A stretch of DNA of 37,340 nucleotides. Source: JBFGCT01 sp041581055 (GTDB lineage: Bacteria; Actinomycetota; Acidimicrobiia; Acidimicrobiales; Ilumatobacteraceae). The notes below the pieces were generated by a model. The model made no database searches. It had not been told where the DNA came from and saw only the letters and a program-made list of their open reading frames with translations. The position numbers and the translations under genes are program-made. The stretch is from assembly GCA_041581055.1 (NCBI GenBank), contig JBFGCT010000016.1:1-37340 (forward strand). Reading direction: 5' to 3'. Of this stretch, positions 15,214 to 22,171 are shown one piece after another (within the stretch, counting starts at the first letter, position 1; each line of letters opens with the position of its first letter).

Positions 15214-15951
15214 TCACCGCGCCCTCACCGGGTGTGGCAACGGAACCCACTCTGGGCGTTCGAGCTGCTCGACCATGAGCTCGTAGACGCGGGTGCCGAC
15301 CAACTGGACGATCTCGTCCCGCGCCGACCGGTAGACCGGCTCGGCGCCGACGAAGGCGTCGGCCGATTCGGTGCACCACCAGCCGAAATCCTCGCCGCCC
15401 GCGCCCCAATCCCGCCGCTTCCACTCCCGGAGCCGCGAGGTGACGTGGTCCGACTCGTCGGTGGAGTGCTCGAGGCGGACCGGGACCTGCCAGCACACCT
15501 CGGGCTTCCAGTCGAGCGGGCGCTCCCCGGCGTCGAGCGCGGCGATGTGCAGCGCGCACCCGACCCCGCCCTCGAATCCCGGGCGGTTGAGGAAGACGCA
15601 CGCGTCGTCGACGAGGCGGGTCACGAAGGTCGGCTTGCCCTCGTCGTCGGGGTCGCCGTCGCGCAGCCAACCCTTCTTGGCCGCCTTGGCGTGGAACTGC
15701 ATGTGCTCGGGGCGGACCCGCGCCGCGTGACGCCGCACGTTGGCGATGTCGGCTTTGTCGGCAAAATGGGCGCCGTAGCTGCAGCAGCCCTGGGCCAACT
15801 CCGGCGCGGGTTGGTCGAGGATTCCCTGGCAACCGCACCCGTAGATACAGGTGTAGTCCGAGCGCAGGAACGTCGCGTCAAACATCCACGTACGGTGCTC
15901 GTCCGGATCTTCGAAGCTGATCCACTCGTGGAGATCGTCAGGTCGGCTCAC
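15214..15951 (-). CDS. Conserved cysteine-rich protein, unknown function
   Basis: The 245-residue cytoplasmic protein has a tight cysteine cluster: CIYGCGCQG, then QGCCSYGAHF, and later GVGCALH, EVCWQVP and WWCTES. These recall iron or zinc-binding Cys-rich proteins of the YkgJ/DUF3109 kind, and I have the impression of related proteins in other actinobacteria, but I cannot assign a family with certainty. The GTG at 15951 has TAGCTT 8 nt upstream, so the mRNA is probably leaderless. Other conserved-looking parts are the N-terminal TWMFDATFLRSDYT and the central HAKAAKKGWLRDGDPDDEG. Metal binding is inferred from cysteine spacing only. Confidence 0.7.
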   Translation of the reverse strand: MSRPDDLHEWISFEDPDEHRTWMFDATFLRSDYTCIYGCGCQGILDQPAPELAQGCCSYGAHFADKADIANVRRHAARVRPEHMQFHAKAAKKGWLRDGDPDDEGKPTFVTRLVDDACVFLNRPGFEGGVGCALHIAALDAGERPLDWKPEVCWQVPVRLEHSTDESDHVTSRLREWKRRDWGAGGEDFGWWCTESADAFVGAEPVYRSARDEIVQLVGTRVYELMVEQLERPEWVPLPHPVRAR

Positions 15952-15959
15952 TCGCCCGC

Positions 15960-15965
15960 AAGCTA
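15960..15965 (-). promoter_or_regulatory. -10 element of the cysteine-rich protein gene, overlapping the upstream stop codon
   Basis: TAGCTT (15965-15960) ends 8 nt before the GTG at 15951. Its first three bases are the TAG stop codon of the PAP2 gene on the same strand, so coding and promoter information share bases. Confidence 0.5.
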
Positions 15966-16012
15966 GCGCCCGGAACGCAAACGTTTGCTAGCGCCCTGAG
16001 CGCAGACGTTGG
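15963..16012. repeat. Two tandem 25-bp copies at the PAP2 gene 3' end
   Basis: 15963-15987 and 15988-16012 match at 21 of 25 positions. The unit is not a multiple of three, so the second copy is read in a different frame. The TAG used as stop occurs in both copies but is in frame only in the outer one. Confidence 0.7.
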
Positions 16013-16868
16013 CGCCGACCGGCGCCTCGGCCCGCCCCTGGGCGATGCGCTCCGACGGCTCGCCGAGCCTGAGCAGCCGCCCGCCGAAGATCAACGTCAC
16101 GACGCCGAACCACACCCATCCGACGACGACCCCGGCCACGACGTCGCTGATCCAGTGCACGCCGAGCAGGACCCGCGTCGTGGCCACCGCCACCGCGACG
16201 AGCACCGCCGCGATCGCGCCCGCCGCCCGCCCCGCCTTCGAGCCCCGGCGGAACAGGACGAGGGCGATCGCCGCCCAGCACGCGGCGGCGGCCGCCGAGT
16301 GACCCGATGGGAACGACGTGCCGGCGGCCCCCGTGAGCTGGGCGAACATCGGCCGCTCACGGTCGACGATGATCTTGAGCGTGTTGTTCAACACGACGAC
16401 GCCGAGCCCGACGGCGCCGAGATACGCGAGTGGGCCCCACGTCCGGCTGCGGCGGAACTCCCACACGCCGAGCCCGAGCATGATCACGAGGAGCCCACCG
16501 GTCCCGCCGAGCTGAGTGATCGCCCGCAGGACGAATGTCGACGCGTCGGTCGCGTTGCGCGCCCCCCACTCCGCCGCCGACTCGTCCCACCGGGCGATGC
16601 CGCGGTCCTCGTCGACCGAGTCCAGAATGGTCCCGACGACGGTGCCGCCCACGGCGACGACGACGAGGCTGATGGCGATCGCCACGCCTCCGACGATGCG
16701 GCGGTCGACGCGTCGGAAGATCGGCCGGACCCGCTTTGGGGCGTGGCGCACGAGCCACCGCTCGGGCAGCTCGGTGTCGAGCGGGCGGCGCCGGCCGAGC
16801 ACGAGTTCGGCGAGCACGAGCACCACCGTCACGGCGACGGCGACGGCGACGACCACGAGAGGGATCAA
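15963..16868 (-). CDS. PAP2-family membrane phosphatase
   Basis: The 301-residue protein carries the three phosphatase motifs: KIIVDRERP (KX6RP), PSGHS, and TTRVLLGVHWISD (R-x5-H-x3-D, with Thr in place of the usual Ser before Arg). About six to seven transmembrane helices are visible, including an N-terminal one (LVVVAVAVAVTVVLVLAEL). It would remove phosphate from a lipid such as phosphatidate, phosphatidylglycerol phosphate or undecaprenyl pyrophosphate on the outer side of the membrane. I place the start at the TTG (16868), which overlaps the DUF1206 stop as TTGA and has GGAG 8 nt upstream; a GTG four codons later lacks such a site. The C-terminal tail contains a 25-bp duplication. Confidence 0.83.
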   Translation of the reverse strand: MIPLVVVAVAVAVTVVLVLAELVLGRRRPLDTELPERWLVRHAPKRVRPIFRRVDRRIVGGVAIAISLVVVAVGGTVVGTILDSVDEDRGIARWDESAAEWGARNATDASTFVLRAITQLGGTGGLLVIMLGLGVWEFRRSRTWGPLAYLGAVGLGVVVLNNTLKIIVDRERPMFAQLTGAAGTSFPSGHSAAAAACWAAIALVLFRRGSKAGRAAGAIAAVLVAVAVATTRVLLGVHWISDVVAGVVVGWVWFGVVTLIFGGRLLRLGEPSERIAQGRAEAPVGANVCAQGASKRLRSGR

Positions 16869-17761
16869 CGCTCGATCTCCAGGCAGCGATGCGGGATGCT
16901 CAAGAGGCAGTACGCGCCGTAGACGATCAGCCCGGCGGCCGCGCACCCGACGAGCACCGCCCCCAGGTCGGTCGTCGCCGCCTCGTTCAGGGCTCGGTCG
17001 AAACCGCGCGCCTCGGAGGCGTCGAATCGCACGGCGGCGCGGGTGACGAAGAAGCCGACCAACGCTGTGACGATCGCCCGCCCGGTCCAGCCGACGACGC
17101 CGGCGAGCAGCACGGCCCGCCCGTACGCGTCGTTGGCGCCGATCGTGCGGTCGACCTCGTCGAGGTCGTCGGTGAACGCGCGGCGGCCGGCCTTGTGCAC
17201 GAGGAAGTACAACCCGACGCCGATGGTCACGAGGCCACCGACTCCGAGCAGGACGCGGGTCCACTGGGTGTCCATCAGCGCGCGCGAGATGCGCTCGATC
17301 GTGTTGCCGTCCTCGGGCCGCTCGTCGCGCAGCACCGACGTCAACGCGGTCCACGCCAAGGCGAGGTAGAACAGGCCCGAGAACGTGTATCCGGCGCGGT
17401 CCAGCCAGTGGGAGAGATCGTTCCCGGCGATCATCACGACCGTCAGCACCCTCCACAGCACGTAGAGCAGCAGCCCGACGCCGAGGATCAGCAGGAGCAG
17501 TCGCCCGCCGGACCGCTCCATCACGCGGGCGAGGGCGCCCTCCGGCGACGCCTCGTCGTCGGTCGGTTGCAGGCGCACGATGTTGACGGCCGTGAGGCCC
17601 ATCAGCAGGTAGACGACGCCCTTGGCCGCCCAACCCGTGCGGGTCAGCCACTCCAACCAGGGGCCGGCGCGGCGCACGATCTGCTCGGCCTGTGCGGCGA
17701 CGGCCGCCGGGGCGGACGAGACATCGTCCTGCTGGGCTGTGATCGCCGACGCCTCTGTCAC
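16865..17761 (-). CDS. DUF1206 family membrane protein
   Basis: The 298-residue protein matches DUF1206: three related units, each with a pair of transmembrane helices introduced by G-x-x-A/F segments (TGWAAKGVVYLLMGLTA, AGYTFSGLFYLALAWTA, VGWTGRAIVTALVGFFV). The soluble loops contain GALARVMERSGG and FDRALNEAATTDLG, both family-like. Function is unknown; the family is found widely in actinobacteria and some other bacteria. The GTG at 17761 follows TAGAAC (17774-17769) by 7 nt, fitting a leaderless mRNA. Its stop overlaps the start of the PAP2 gene, so the two are probably translated together. Confidence 0.85.
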   Translation of the reverse strand: MTEASAITAQQDDVSSAPAAVAAQAEQIVRRAGPWLEWLTRTGWAAKGVVYLLMGLTAVNIVRLQPTDDEASPEGALARVMERSGGRLLLLILGVGLLLYVLWRVLTVVMIAGNDLSHWLDRAGYTFSGLFYLALAWTALTSVLRDERPEDGNTIERISRALMDTQWTRVLLGVGGLVTIGVGLYFLVHKAGRRAFTDDLDEVDRTIGANDAYGRAVLLAGVVGWTGRAIVTALVGFFVTRAAVRFDASEARGFDRALNEAATTDLGAVLVGCAAAGLIVYGAYCLLSIPHRCLEIER

Positions 17762-17768
17762 GGCGACG

Positions 17769-17774
17769 GTTCTA
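17769..17774 (-). promoter_or_regulatory. -10-like element of the DUF1206-PAP2 operon
   Basis: TAGAAC on the minus strand ends 7 nt before the GTG at 17761. The conserved last T is replaced by C, so the call rests mainly on position. Confidence 0.35.
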
Positions 17775-17850
17775 CCCCGGAACCGGTCCGGCCAAACGCG
17801 GCGCTCGGCGGCGGACCACGCCGGTCGCCGTCGCTTCGGCCCTGATTGAC

Positions 17851-19548
17851 ATGCGCCGCGCGGTGCGCCACGATGCGCCCCTGGACGATCCCCTCGACGA
17901 GTCGCCGCGCCTGCTGCTCGGACCGATGCTGCGCCATGTCGGCCCGACGACGGCGACGATCTGGTGCGAGACCGACCGGCCGTGTTCGGTCGCCGTCCTC
18001 GGCGCGTCGGCGGCGACGTTCACCGTCCATGGTCACCACTATGCGCTCGTCGCCGTGCGCGACCTGGAACCCGACTCGATCGTCGACTACGAGGTGCGCC
18101 TCGACGGCGTGCGGTGCTGGCCGGAGGACGGGACGCGGTTCCCGCCGAGCAGCATCAGGACGCTGGGCCGGCCCGGCCCGGTCCGGATCCTCTTCGGAAG
18201 CTGTCGGGCCGCGGCGCCGCACGAGCCGCCGCACTCGCTCGAGCCGGGGCGCGACGGCCGGCGGCGCGGCGTCGACGCCTTCCGGGCCCACGGCCTGCGG
18301 ATGCTGGCCCAGCCGCGGGAGGAGTGGCCGGACCTCGTCGTCTTCCTCGGCGACCAGATCTACGCCGACGATCCGTCGCCGCGCGCCGCCCGACTGATGC
18401 GCCGGCGGCGCGCGCGGCCCGCCGTCCCCGCCCCGCCCGGCGTCGCCGCCAACTTCGAGGAGTACACCTGGCTGTACCGGGAGAGCTGGTCGCCCGACGT
18501 GGAACGGTGGATGTTCTCCGTGCTGCCCTCGACGATGATCTTCGACGATCACGACGTCATCGACGACTGGAACATCTCGATGCGCTGGGTCGACGACACG
18601 CGGGCGACGTCGTGGTGGAACGACCACATCATCGGCGCGCTCACCTCCTACTGGATCCACCAGCATCTGGGCAACCTCTCGCCGGACGAGATCGAGCGCG
18701 AGGGCCTGCTCGCCCAACTCGTCGAGGCCGGGGACGGCGCGGCCGTCCTCAACGACTGGGCCCGCCGGTCCGAGGAGTTCACGCCGGTTCCCGGCGGATA
18801 CCGCTTCAGCTTCGCGCGCGACGTCGGCGCCGCGCGGGTCATCGTGATCGACTCGCGGAACGGCCGCGACCTCGCGCCGGGCGAGCGGCGGATGGTCGGC
18901 GCCGAGGAGTGGGACTGGGTCGCCGACCAGGCGCGCGGCGCCGATCGCCATCTCGTCCTGGCGACGTCGGTGCCGGTGTTCGTCCCGGGCGGGATCCACG
19001 GGCTGCAGCGGTGGAACGAGAGGGTGTGCGACGGCGCGTGGGGGAGCGTTGCCGCCCGCCTCGCCGAGTGGTTGCGGCGGGCGCTCGACCTCGAGGACTG
19101 GCCGGCGTTCGGCCGGTCGTTCGACGCGATGGTCGAACTGCTCGACGAGCTGGCCGCCCGCGACCCCTCGCTCGACTCGATCACGGTGGTCGCCGGCGAC
19201 ATCCACTTCTCCTACGTCGCCCGGGTCGACTTGGGACGGCCGGGGACCCCGGTGCAACAGGTCGTCAGCTCGCCGATCCGCAACGCACTGCGGCTGCGCG
19301 AGCGGAGCGCGCTGCGCTTCGCCATCTCGCGGGTGGGGCGGGCGATCGGGGCGTGGCTCGAACGGCGCGTGGGGCTCGACGGCGGCACGGCCCGCTGGGA
19401 GCTGACCGCGGGACCGATCTTCGACAACGGCATGGGCCAGCTGCGCTTCGACGGGGAACGGGCGTCGCTCGAACTCGAGCGGGCGTCCGCCGGCGCCGAC
19501 GGTCAGCCGGTGCTGACGCCGACGGTGGCCGGCGAGCTGACCGGCTGA
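17851..19548 (+). CDS. PhoD-like phosphatase (metallophosphatase)
   Basis: The 565-residue protein resembles PhoD-like phosphodiesterase/alkaline phosphatases. An N-terminal beta-sandwich (about residues 18-105, GPMLRHVGPTTATIWCETD) precedes the metal-binding domain with FGSCR, FLGDQIYADD, FDDHDVIDDWN and AGDIHFSYVA. These carry the conserved Asp, Asn and His metal ligands. No signal peptide or Tat motif is seen, unlike classical PhoD, so it may be cytoplasmic or its substrate may be internal. The ATG at 17851 is chosen for length; no clear ribosome binding site precedes it, and the first 20 residues are poorly supported. It diverges from the DUF1206-PAP2 operon. Confidence 0.85.
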   Translation: MRRAVRHDAPLDDPLDESPRLLLGPMLRHVGPTTATIWCETDRPCSVAVLGASAATFTVHGHHYALVAVRDLEPDSIVDYEVRLDGVRCWPEDGTRFPPSSIRTLGRPGPVRILFGSCRAAAPHEPPHSLEPGRDGRRRGVDAFRAHGLRMLAQPREEWPDLVVFLGDQIYADDPSPRAARLMRRRRARPAVPAPPGVAANFEEYTWLYRESWSPDVERWMFSVLPSTMIFDDHDVIDDWNISMRWVDDTRATSWWNDHIIGALTSYWIHQHLGNLSPDEIEREGLLAQLVEAGDGAAVLNDWARRSEEFTPVPGGYRFSFARDVGAARVIVIDSRNGRDLAPGERRMVGAEEWDWVADQARGADRHLVLATSVPVFVPGGIHGLQRWNERVCDGAWGSVAARLAEWLRRALDLEDWPAFGRSFDAMVELLDELAARDPSLDSITVVAGDIHFSYVARVDLGRPGTPVQQVVSSPIRNALRLRERSALRFAISRVGRAIGAWLERRVGLDGGTARWELTAGPIFDNGMGQLRFDGERASLELERASAGADGQPVLTPTVAGELTG

Positions 19549-19562
19549 GGGTCCCCACTGCG

Positions 19563-19588
19563 GGTTTTGCCGCCCCGGGAGCGGGTAC
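19563..19588 (+). promoter_or_regulatory. Sigma-B/F-type promoter match for the PAP2-lipid kinase operon
   Basis: GTTT (19564-19567) and GGGTAC (19583-19588) are 15 bp apart, fitting the actinobacterial stress sigma factor consensus GNNT-N14-16-GGGTAY. It lies 38 bp before the first possible start codon. No housekeeping -10 box is obvious in the gap. Confidence 0.5.
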
Positions 19589-19611
19589 ACCCCGCCCAGT
19601 CGCCCCGAACA

Positions 19612-19713
19612 CCGGAAGGACCCCGATGACCGACGCCCCGACGACCGCCGCCCCGACGACCGCCGGAAGGACCCCGATGACCGACGCCCCGATGACCGCC
19701 GCCCCGACGACCG
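19612..19713 (+). repeat. 51-bp tandem duplication that copies the ribosome binding site and start codon
   Basis: 19612-19662 and 19663-19713 differ at one base. Each copy holds GGAAGGA, a 7-nt gap and ATGACCGACGCC. The repeats are in frame, so translation could begin at 19626 or 19677. Further 15-bp Ala-Pro-Thr/Met units follow to about 19800. Confidence 0.88.
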
Positions 19714-20582
19714 CCGCCCCGATGACCGCCGCCCCGATGACCGACACCGGGACGACCGCCGCCCCGACGACCGCCGCCCCGACGACCGCCGCACCGATGA
19801 CCGACACCGGGCCGGACGGCGCCCACGGGTCGACTCCCTGGTGGAGATCGACCTGGACGATCCGGCGAGCGCAGTGGGTCCGGCTCGCCGTCGCGCTGGC
19901 CGCGGTCGTCGCCGCCGGGGTGCTGATCGGCGCGGTCGTCACGAGATGGACCGACCCGAACCCGGTGACCGACCTCGACCGCCGGTTGGCCGAGCGGCTG
20001 GCCGCCAACCGCACCGGGACACGCGACGCGCTGGCCACGTGGGGCGCACGCGCCGCCGACACCCCGGTGAAGATCGGGGTCACCGCGCTCGTCGTCGGGC
20101 TGATGCTGTGGCGCTGGCGGCGGTGGCACGAGGCCGCGTTCGTCGCGCTGACGCTGATCTTCGAGGCCACCGCGTTCATCACCATCACCGCGATCGTGCA
20201 GCGCTCCCGGCCCGACGTGCCGCGGCTGCTCGACTCACCGGTCGACTCCAGCTTTCCCTCAGGGCATGTCGCCGCGGCCACGGTGTACGGGGCGTTCGTG
20301 GTCGTCGTCTTCTGGCGCACCCGTGCTGTGTGGGCGCGGGCGCTCGCGGTGGGGGTCGCCGCGGTCCTGCCGGTGGTCGTCGGCCTCGCCCGCATGTACC
20401 AGGGCATGCACTTCCTGAGCGACGTCGTCGCCGGGATCGGGCTGGGACTGGTCGCGCTTGGCGTTTGCTGGTCGGTCGTCGGCTCGCCGCCGGACGCGGC
20501 CGACGGCAAATCGGCGATCCCGTCCGACACGGCGATCGGCGCCGGCGCTTCCGCCATGGCCGATTCGGGGGTCGCGCGGTGA
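19626..20582 (+). CDS. PAP2-superfamily membrane protein with Thr/Ala/Pro-rich N terminus
   Basis: The 318-residue product starts with about 60 residues of low-complexity MTDAP/TTAAP/MTAAP repeats. A transmembrane helix follows at about 86-105, and then a PAP2 core: PSGHV at 211-214 and ARMYQGMHFLSD with Arg256, His262 and Asp266. The first motif is atypical: in TAIVQRSRP the Lys expected seven residues before Arg195 is Thr188. It should act on a lipid phosphate at the membrane. The start is uncertain because the ribosome binding site and ATG are duplicated (19626 or 19677). It overlaps the lipid kinase gene as GTGA and has a stress-type promoter upstream. Confidence 0.8.
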   Translation: MTDAPTTAAPTTAGRTPMTDAPMTAAPTTAAPMTAAPMTDTGTTAAPTTAAPTTAAPMTDTGPDGAHGSTPWWRSTWTIRRAQWVRLAVALAAVVAAGVLIGAVVTRWTDPNPVTDLDRRLAERLAANRTGTRDALATWGARAADTPVKIGVTALVVGLMLWRWRRWHEAAFVALTLIFEATAFITITAIVQRSRPDVPRLLDSPVDSSFPSGHVAAATVYGAFVVVVFWRTRAVWARALAVGVAAVLPVVVGLARMYQGMHFLSDVVAGIGLGLVALGVCWSVVGSPPDAADGKSAIPSDTAIGAGASAMADSGVAR

Positions 20583-21439
20583 GCGCCGATCGCCGGGGCG
20601 CCATCTGGAACCCCGCCAGCGGCGGCGCGCCCGACGAGCAGGAGCTGCGGGCGGCCCTGGGCGGCGACACCACCCTCGTCGAGACGACGCCGGACGACCC
20701 CGGGACGGGCCTCGCCGCCGCCGCGCTGTCCGAGGGCGCCGACATCGTCGTCGCCTGCGGCGGCGACGGCACGGTCCGCGCCTGCCTCGGCCCGCTCGCC
20801 GGTAGGTCCGCGGCCCTCGCCGTCGTGCCGTTGGGGACGGGCAACCTGCTCGCCGCCAACCTCGGCATCCCGAGCGGGCTCGACGCGGCCGCCGCGATCG
20901 GGCAGGGTCGAAGGCGGACGATCGACGTCGGCCGGATCAACGGCGAGGCGTTTGCCGTGATGGCCGGCACCGGGTTCGACGCGCTGATGATCCGCGACGC
21001 CAACTCGACGCTGAAATCCAAGCTCGGGTCGCTCGCCTACGTCGTCTCGGCGCTGAAGCACCTGCGCACCGACCTCGTGCTGACCACGGTCGATGTGGAC
21101 GGCGAGCGGTGGCTCCGGGCCCGCACGTCGATGGTGCTCGTCGGGAACTTCGGCACGATCACCGGCGGCATCGACGTGTTCCCCGACGCCGCGCCGGACG
21201 ACGGCGTCCTCGACATCGCGGTGGTCGCCGCCACGACGTGGCGCGAGTGGGCCGCCGTCGGATGGCGGCTGCTGCGGCGCAAGCCGGCGCCGCCGCACCT
21301 CGTCCGGCGGGCGCGCGGGCGGCGGTTCACCATCGAGCACGACCGACGCCGGGTGTACGAGCTCGACGGCGAGGAACGCGACCCGGTCCTCCGCCTCGAC
21401 GTCGAGGTCCAGCCGGCCGCGCTCACCGTGTGCCTCTGA
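20579..21439 (+). CDS. Diacylglycerol/lipid kinase family protein
   Basis: The 286-residue protein has the DAGK catalytic fold. ACGGDGTVRACL contains the nucleotide-binding GGDGT (residues 61-65), VPLGTGNLLAANLGIP is the second conserved block, and GTGFDALMI the third. The second lobe (NFGTITGGIDVFPDA, DDGVLDIAVV) is typical. It would use ATP to phosphorylate a lipid such as diacylglycerol, making phosphatidic acid. The gene follows a PAP2 phosphatase with a GTGA overlap, so a kinase and a lipid phosphatase are made from one transcript, which may form a phosphorylation/dephosphorylation pair. Substrate is inferred; sphingoid or polyprenol kinases share the fold. Confidence 0.87.
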   Translation: MSADRRGAIWNPASGGAPDEQELRAALGGDTTLVETTPDDPGTGLAAAALSEGADIVVACGGDGTVRACLGPLAGRSAALAVVPLGTGNLLAANLGIPSGLDAAAAIGQGRRRTIDVGRINGEAFAVMAGTGFDALMIRDANSTLKSKLGSLAYVVSALKHLRTDLVLTTVDVDGERWLRARTSMVLVGNFGTITGGIDVFPDAAPDDGVLDIAVVAATTWREWAAVGWRLLRRKPAPPHLVRRARGRRFTIEHDRRRVYELDGEERDPVLRLDVEVQPAALTVCL

Positions 21440-21472
21440 GCGGGCCCGAAGCCCGGCCGGCGGCGGCCGGAG

Positions 21473-21498
21473 GTTTGGCCCCCGACCGCTCCGGGTAC
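21473..21498 (+). promoter_or_regulatory. Sigma-B/F-type promoter match for the DUF2383 gene
   Basis: GTTT (21473-21476) and GGGTAC (21493-21498) are 16 bp apart, matching the same stress consensus as the site at 19563-19588. The start codon lies 70 bp further, preceded by GAAAGGA. Confidence 0.5.
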
Positions 21499-21568
21499 CG
21501 GAGGACCATCGCCGCTCGGAACAACCGGCGAGCGAGTCAACACCACCCCCCGATGAAAGGACCACACC

Positions 21569-22018
21569 ATGTCGACCGATGAGCACGTGACCAAGGACCT
21601 CGTCCAGACCCTCGAGGACGGACGGGAGGGATTCGCACGGGCCGCGGAGAAGCTCGACGACTCCGAGCACGCGGCGTACGCCTCGCTGTTCCGCGAGTTG
21701 AGCGCGCAGCGGGCTCGTTTCTCAGCCGAGCTGAGGAACCTCGCCGGCAACTACGGCGACACCGTCGAGGCCGAGGGCACGCTGGTCGGCGACCTGCACC
21801 GCGGGTGGATCGCCCTCAAGGACGCGCTGACCGGGTCGAGCGGGCAGGCGGTGATCAACGCGGTCACGACCGGTGAGAACCACGCGGTGTCCGAGTACGA
21901 GAAGGCCTGTGAGGCCGACGTGTCGCCGACCCTGCGGGCCGTCATCGAGCGGCAGAAGTCCGAGGTGACCGCGGCCCGCGACCGGGTGCAGGCGCTCGCC
22001 TCGTCCGCAACCGCCTGA
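21569..22018 (+). CDS. DUF2383 (PA2169-type) four-helix-bundle protein
   Basis: The 149-residue protein is all-helical with the pattern of the PA2169/DUF2383 family: a helix starting VTKDLVQTLEDGREGFARAAEKL, then SLFRELSAQRARFSAELRNLA, the family block GTLVGDLHRGWIALKDALTG, and a last helix with GENHAVSEYEKA. A ferritin-like bundle is expected, but the Glu and His residues do not form the usual di-iron pattern clearly, so metal binding is unproven. Members are often linked to stress or desiccation. The ATG at 21569 has GAAAGGA upstream and a sigma-B-like promoter lies further up. A strong hairpin follows the stop, so it is a single-gene unit. Confidence 0.85.
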   Translation: MSTDEHVTKDLVQTLEDGREGFARAAEKLDDSEHAAYASLFRELSAQRARFSAELRNLAGNYGDTVEAEGTLVGDLHRGWIALKDALTGSSGQAVINAVTTGENHAVSEYEKACEADVSPTLRAVIERQKSEVTAARDRVQALASSATA

Positions 22019-22029
22019 GCGGTCGGATC

Positions 22030-22065
22030 GGGTGGCGCGGCCCCAGCGTCGTGGCCGCGCCACCC
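22030..22065 (+). terminator. Strong GC-rich hairpin after the DUF2383 gene
   Basis: GGGTGGCGCGGCC (22030-22042) and GGCCGCGCCACCC (22053-22065) form a perfect 13-bp stem with a 10-nt loop, starting 12 bp after the stop. No U-run follows. It isolates this gene from alaS. Confidence 0.75.
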
Positions 22066-22155
22066 AAGCCGATCCCGGTGGTCCCGGCGGTCCGGGCGCC
22101 CTGGCGCCGCCTCCCGGCGGCAAGAATGCCCCCGGGCGCTCCGCAGCGGCGTCGA

Positions 22156-22161
22156 TAGGCT
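22156..22161 (+). promoter_or_regulatory. -10 element of alaS
   Basis: TAGGCT ends 10 nt before the ATG at 22172 (22 nt before the second in-frame ATG at 22184), so the leader would be only a few nt. No T-box or other leader structure fits in this space. Confidence 0.45.
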
Positions 22162-22171
22162 CGCCAGGACT

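Noticed and set aside
22066..22171. T-box or other riboswitch before alaS
   Set aside because: The -10 box lies 10 nt before the start, leaving no leader for such a structure; the strong hairpin upstream belongs to the preceding gene.
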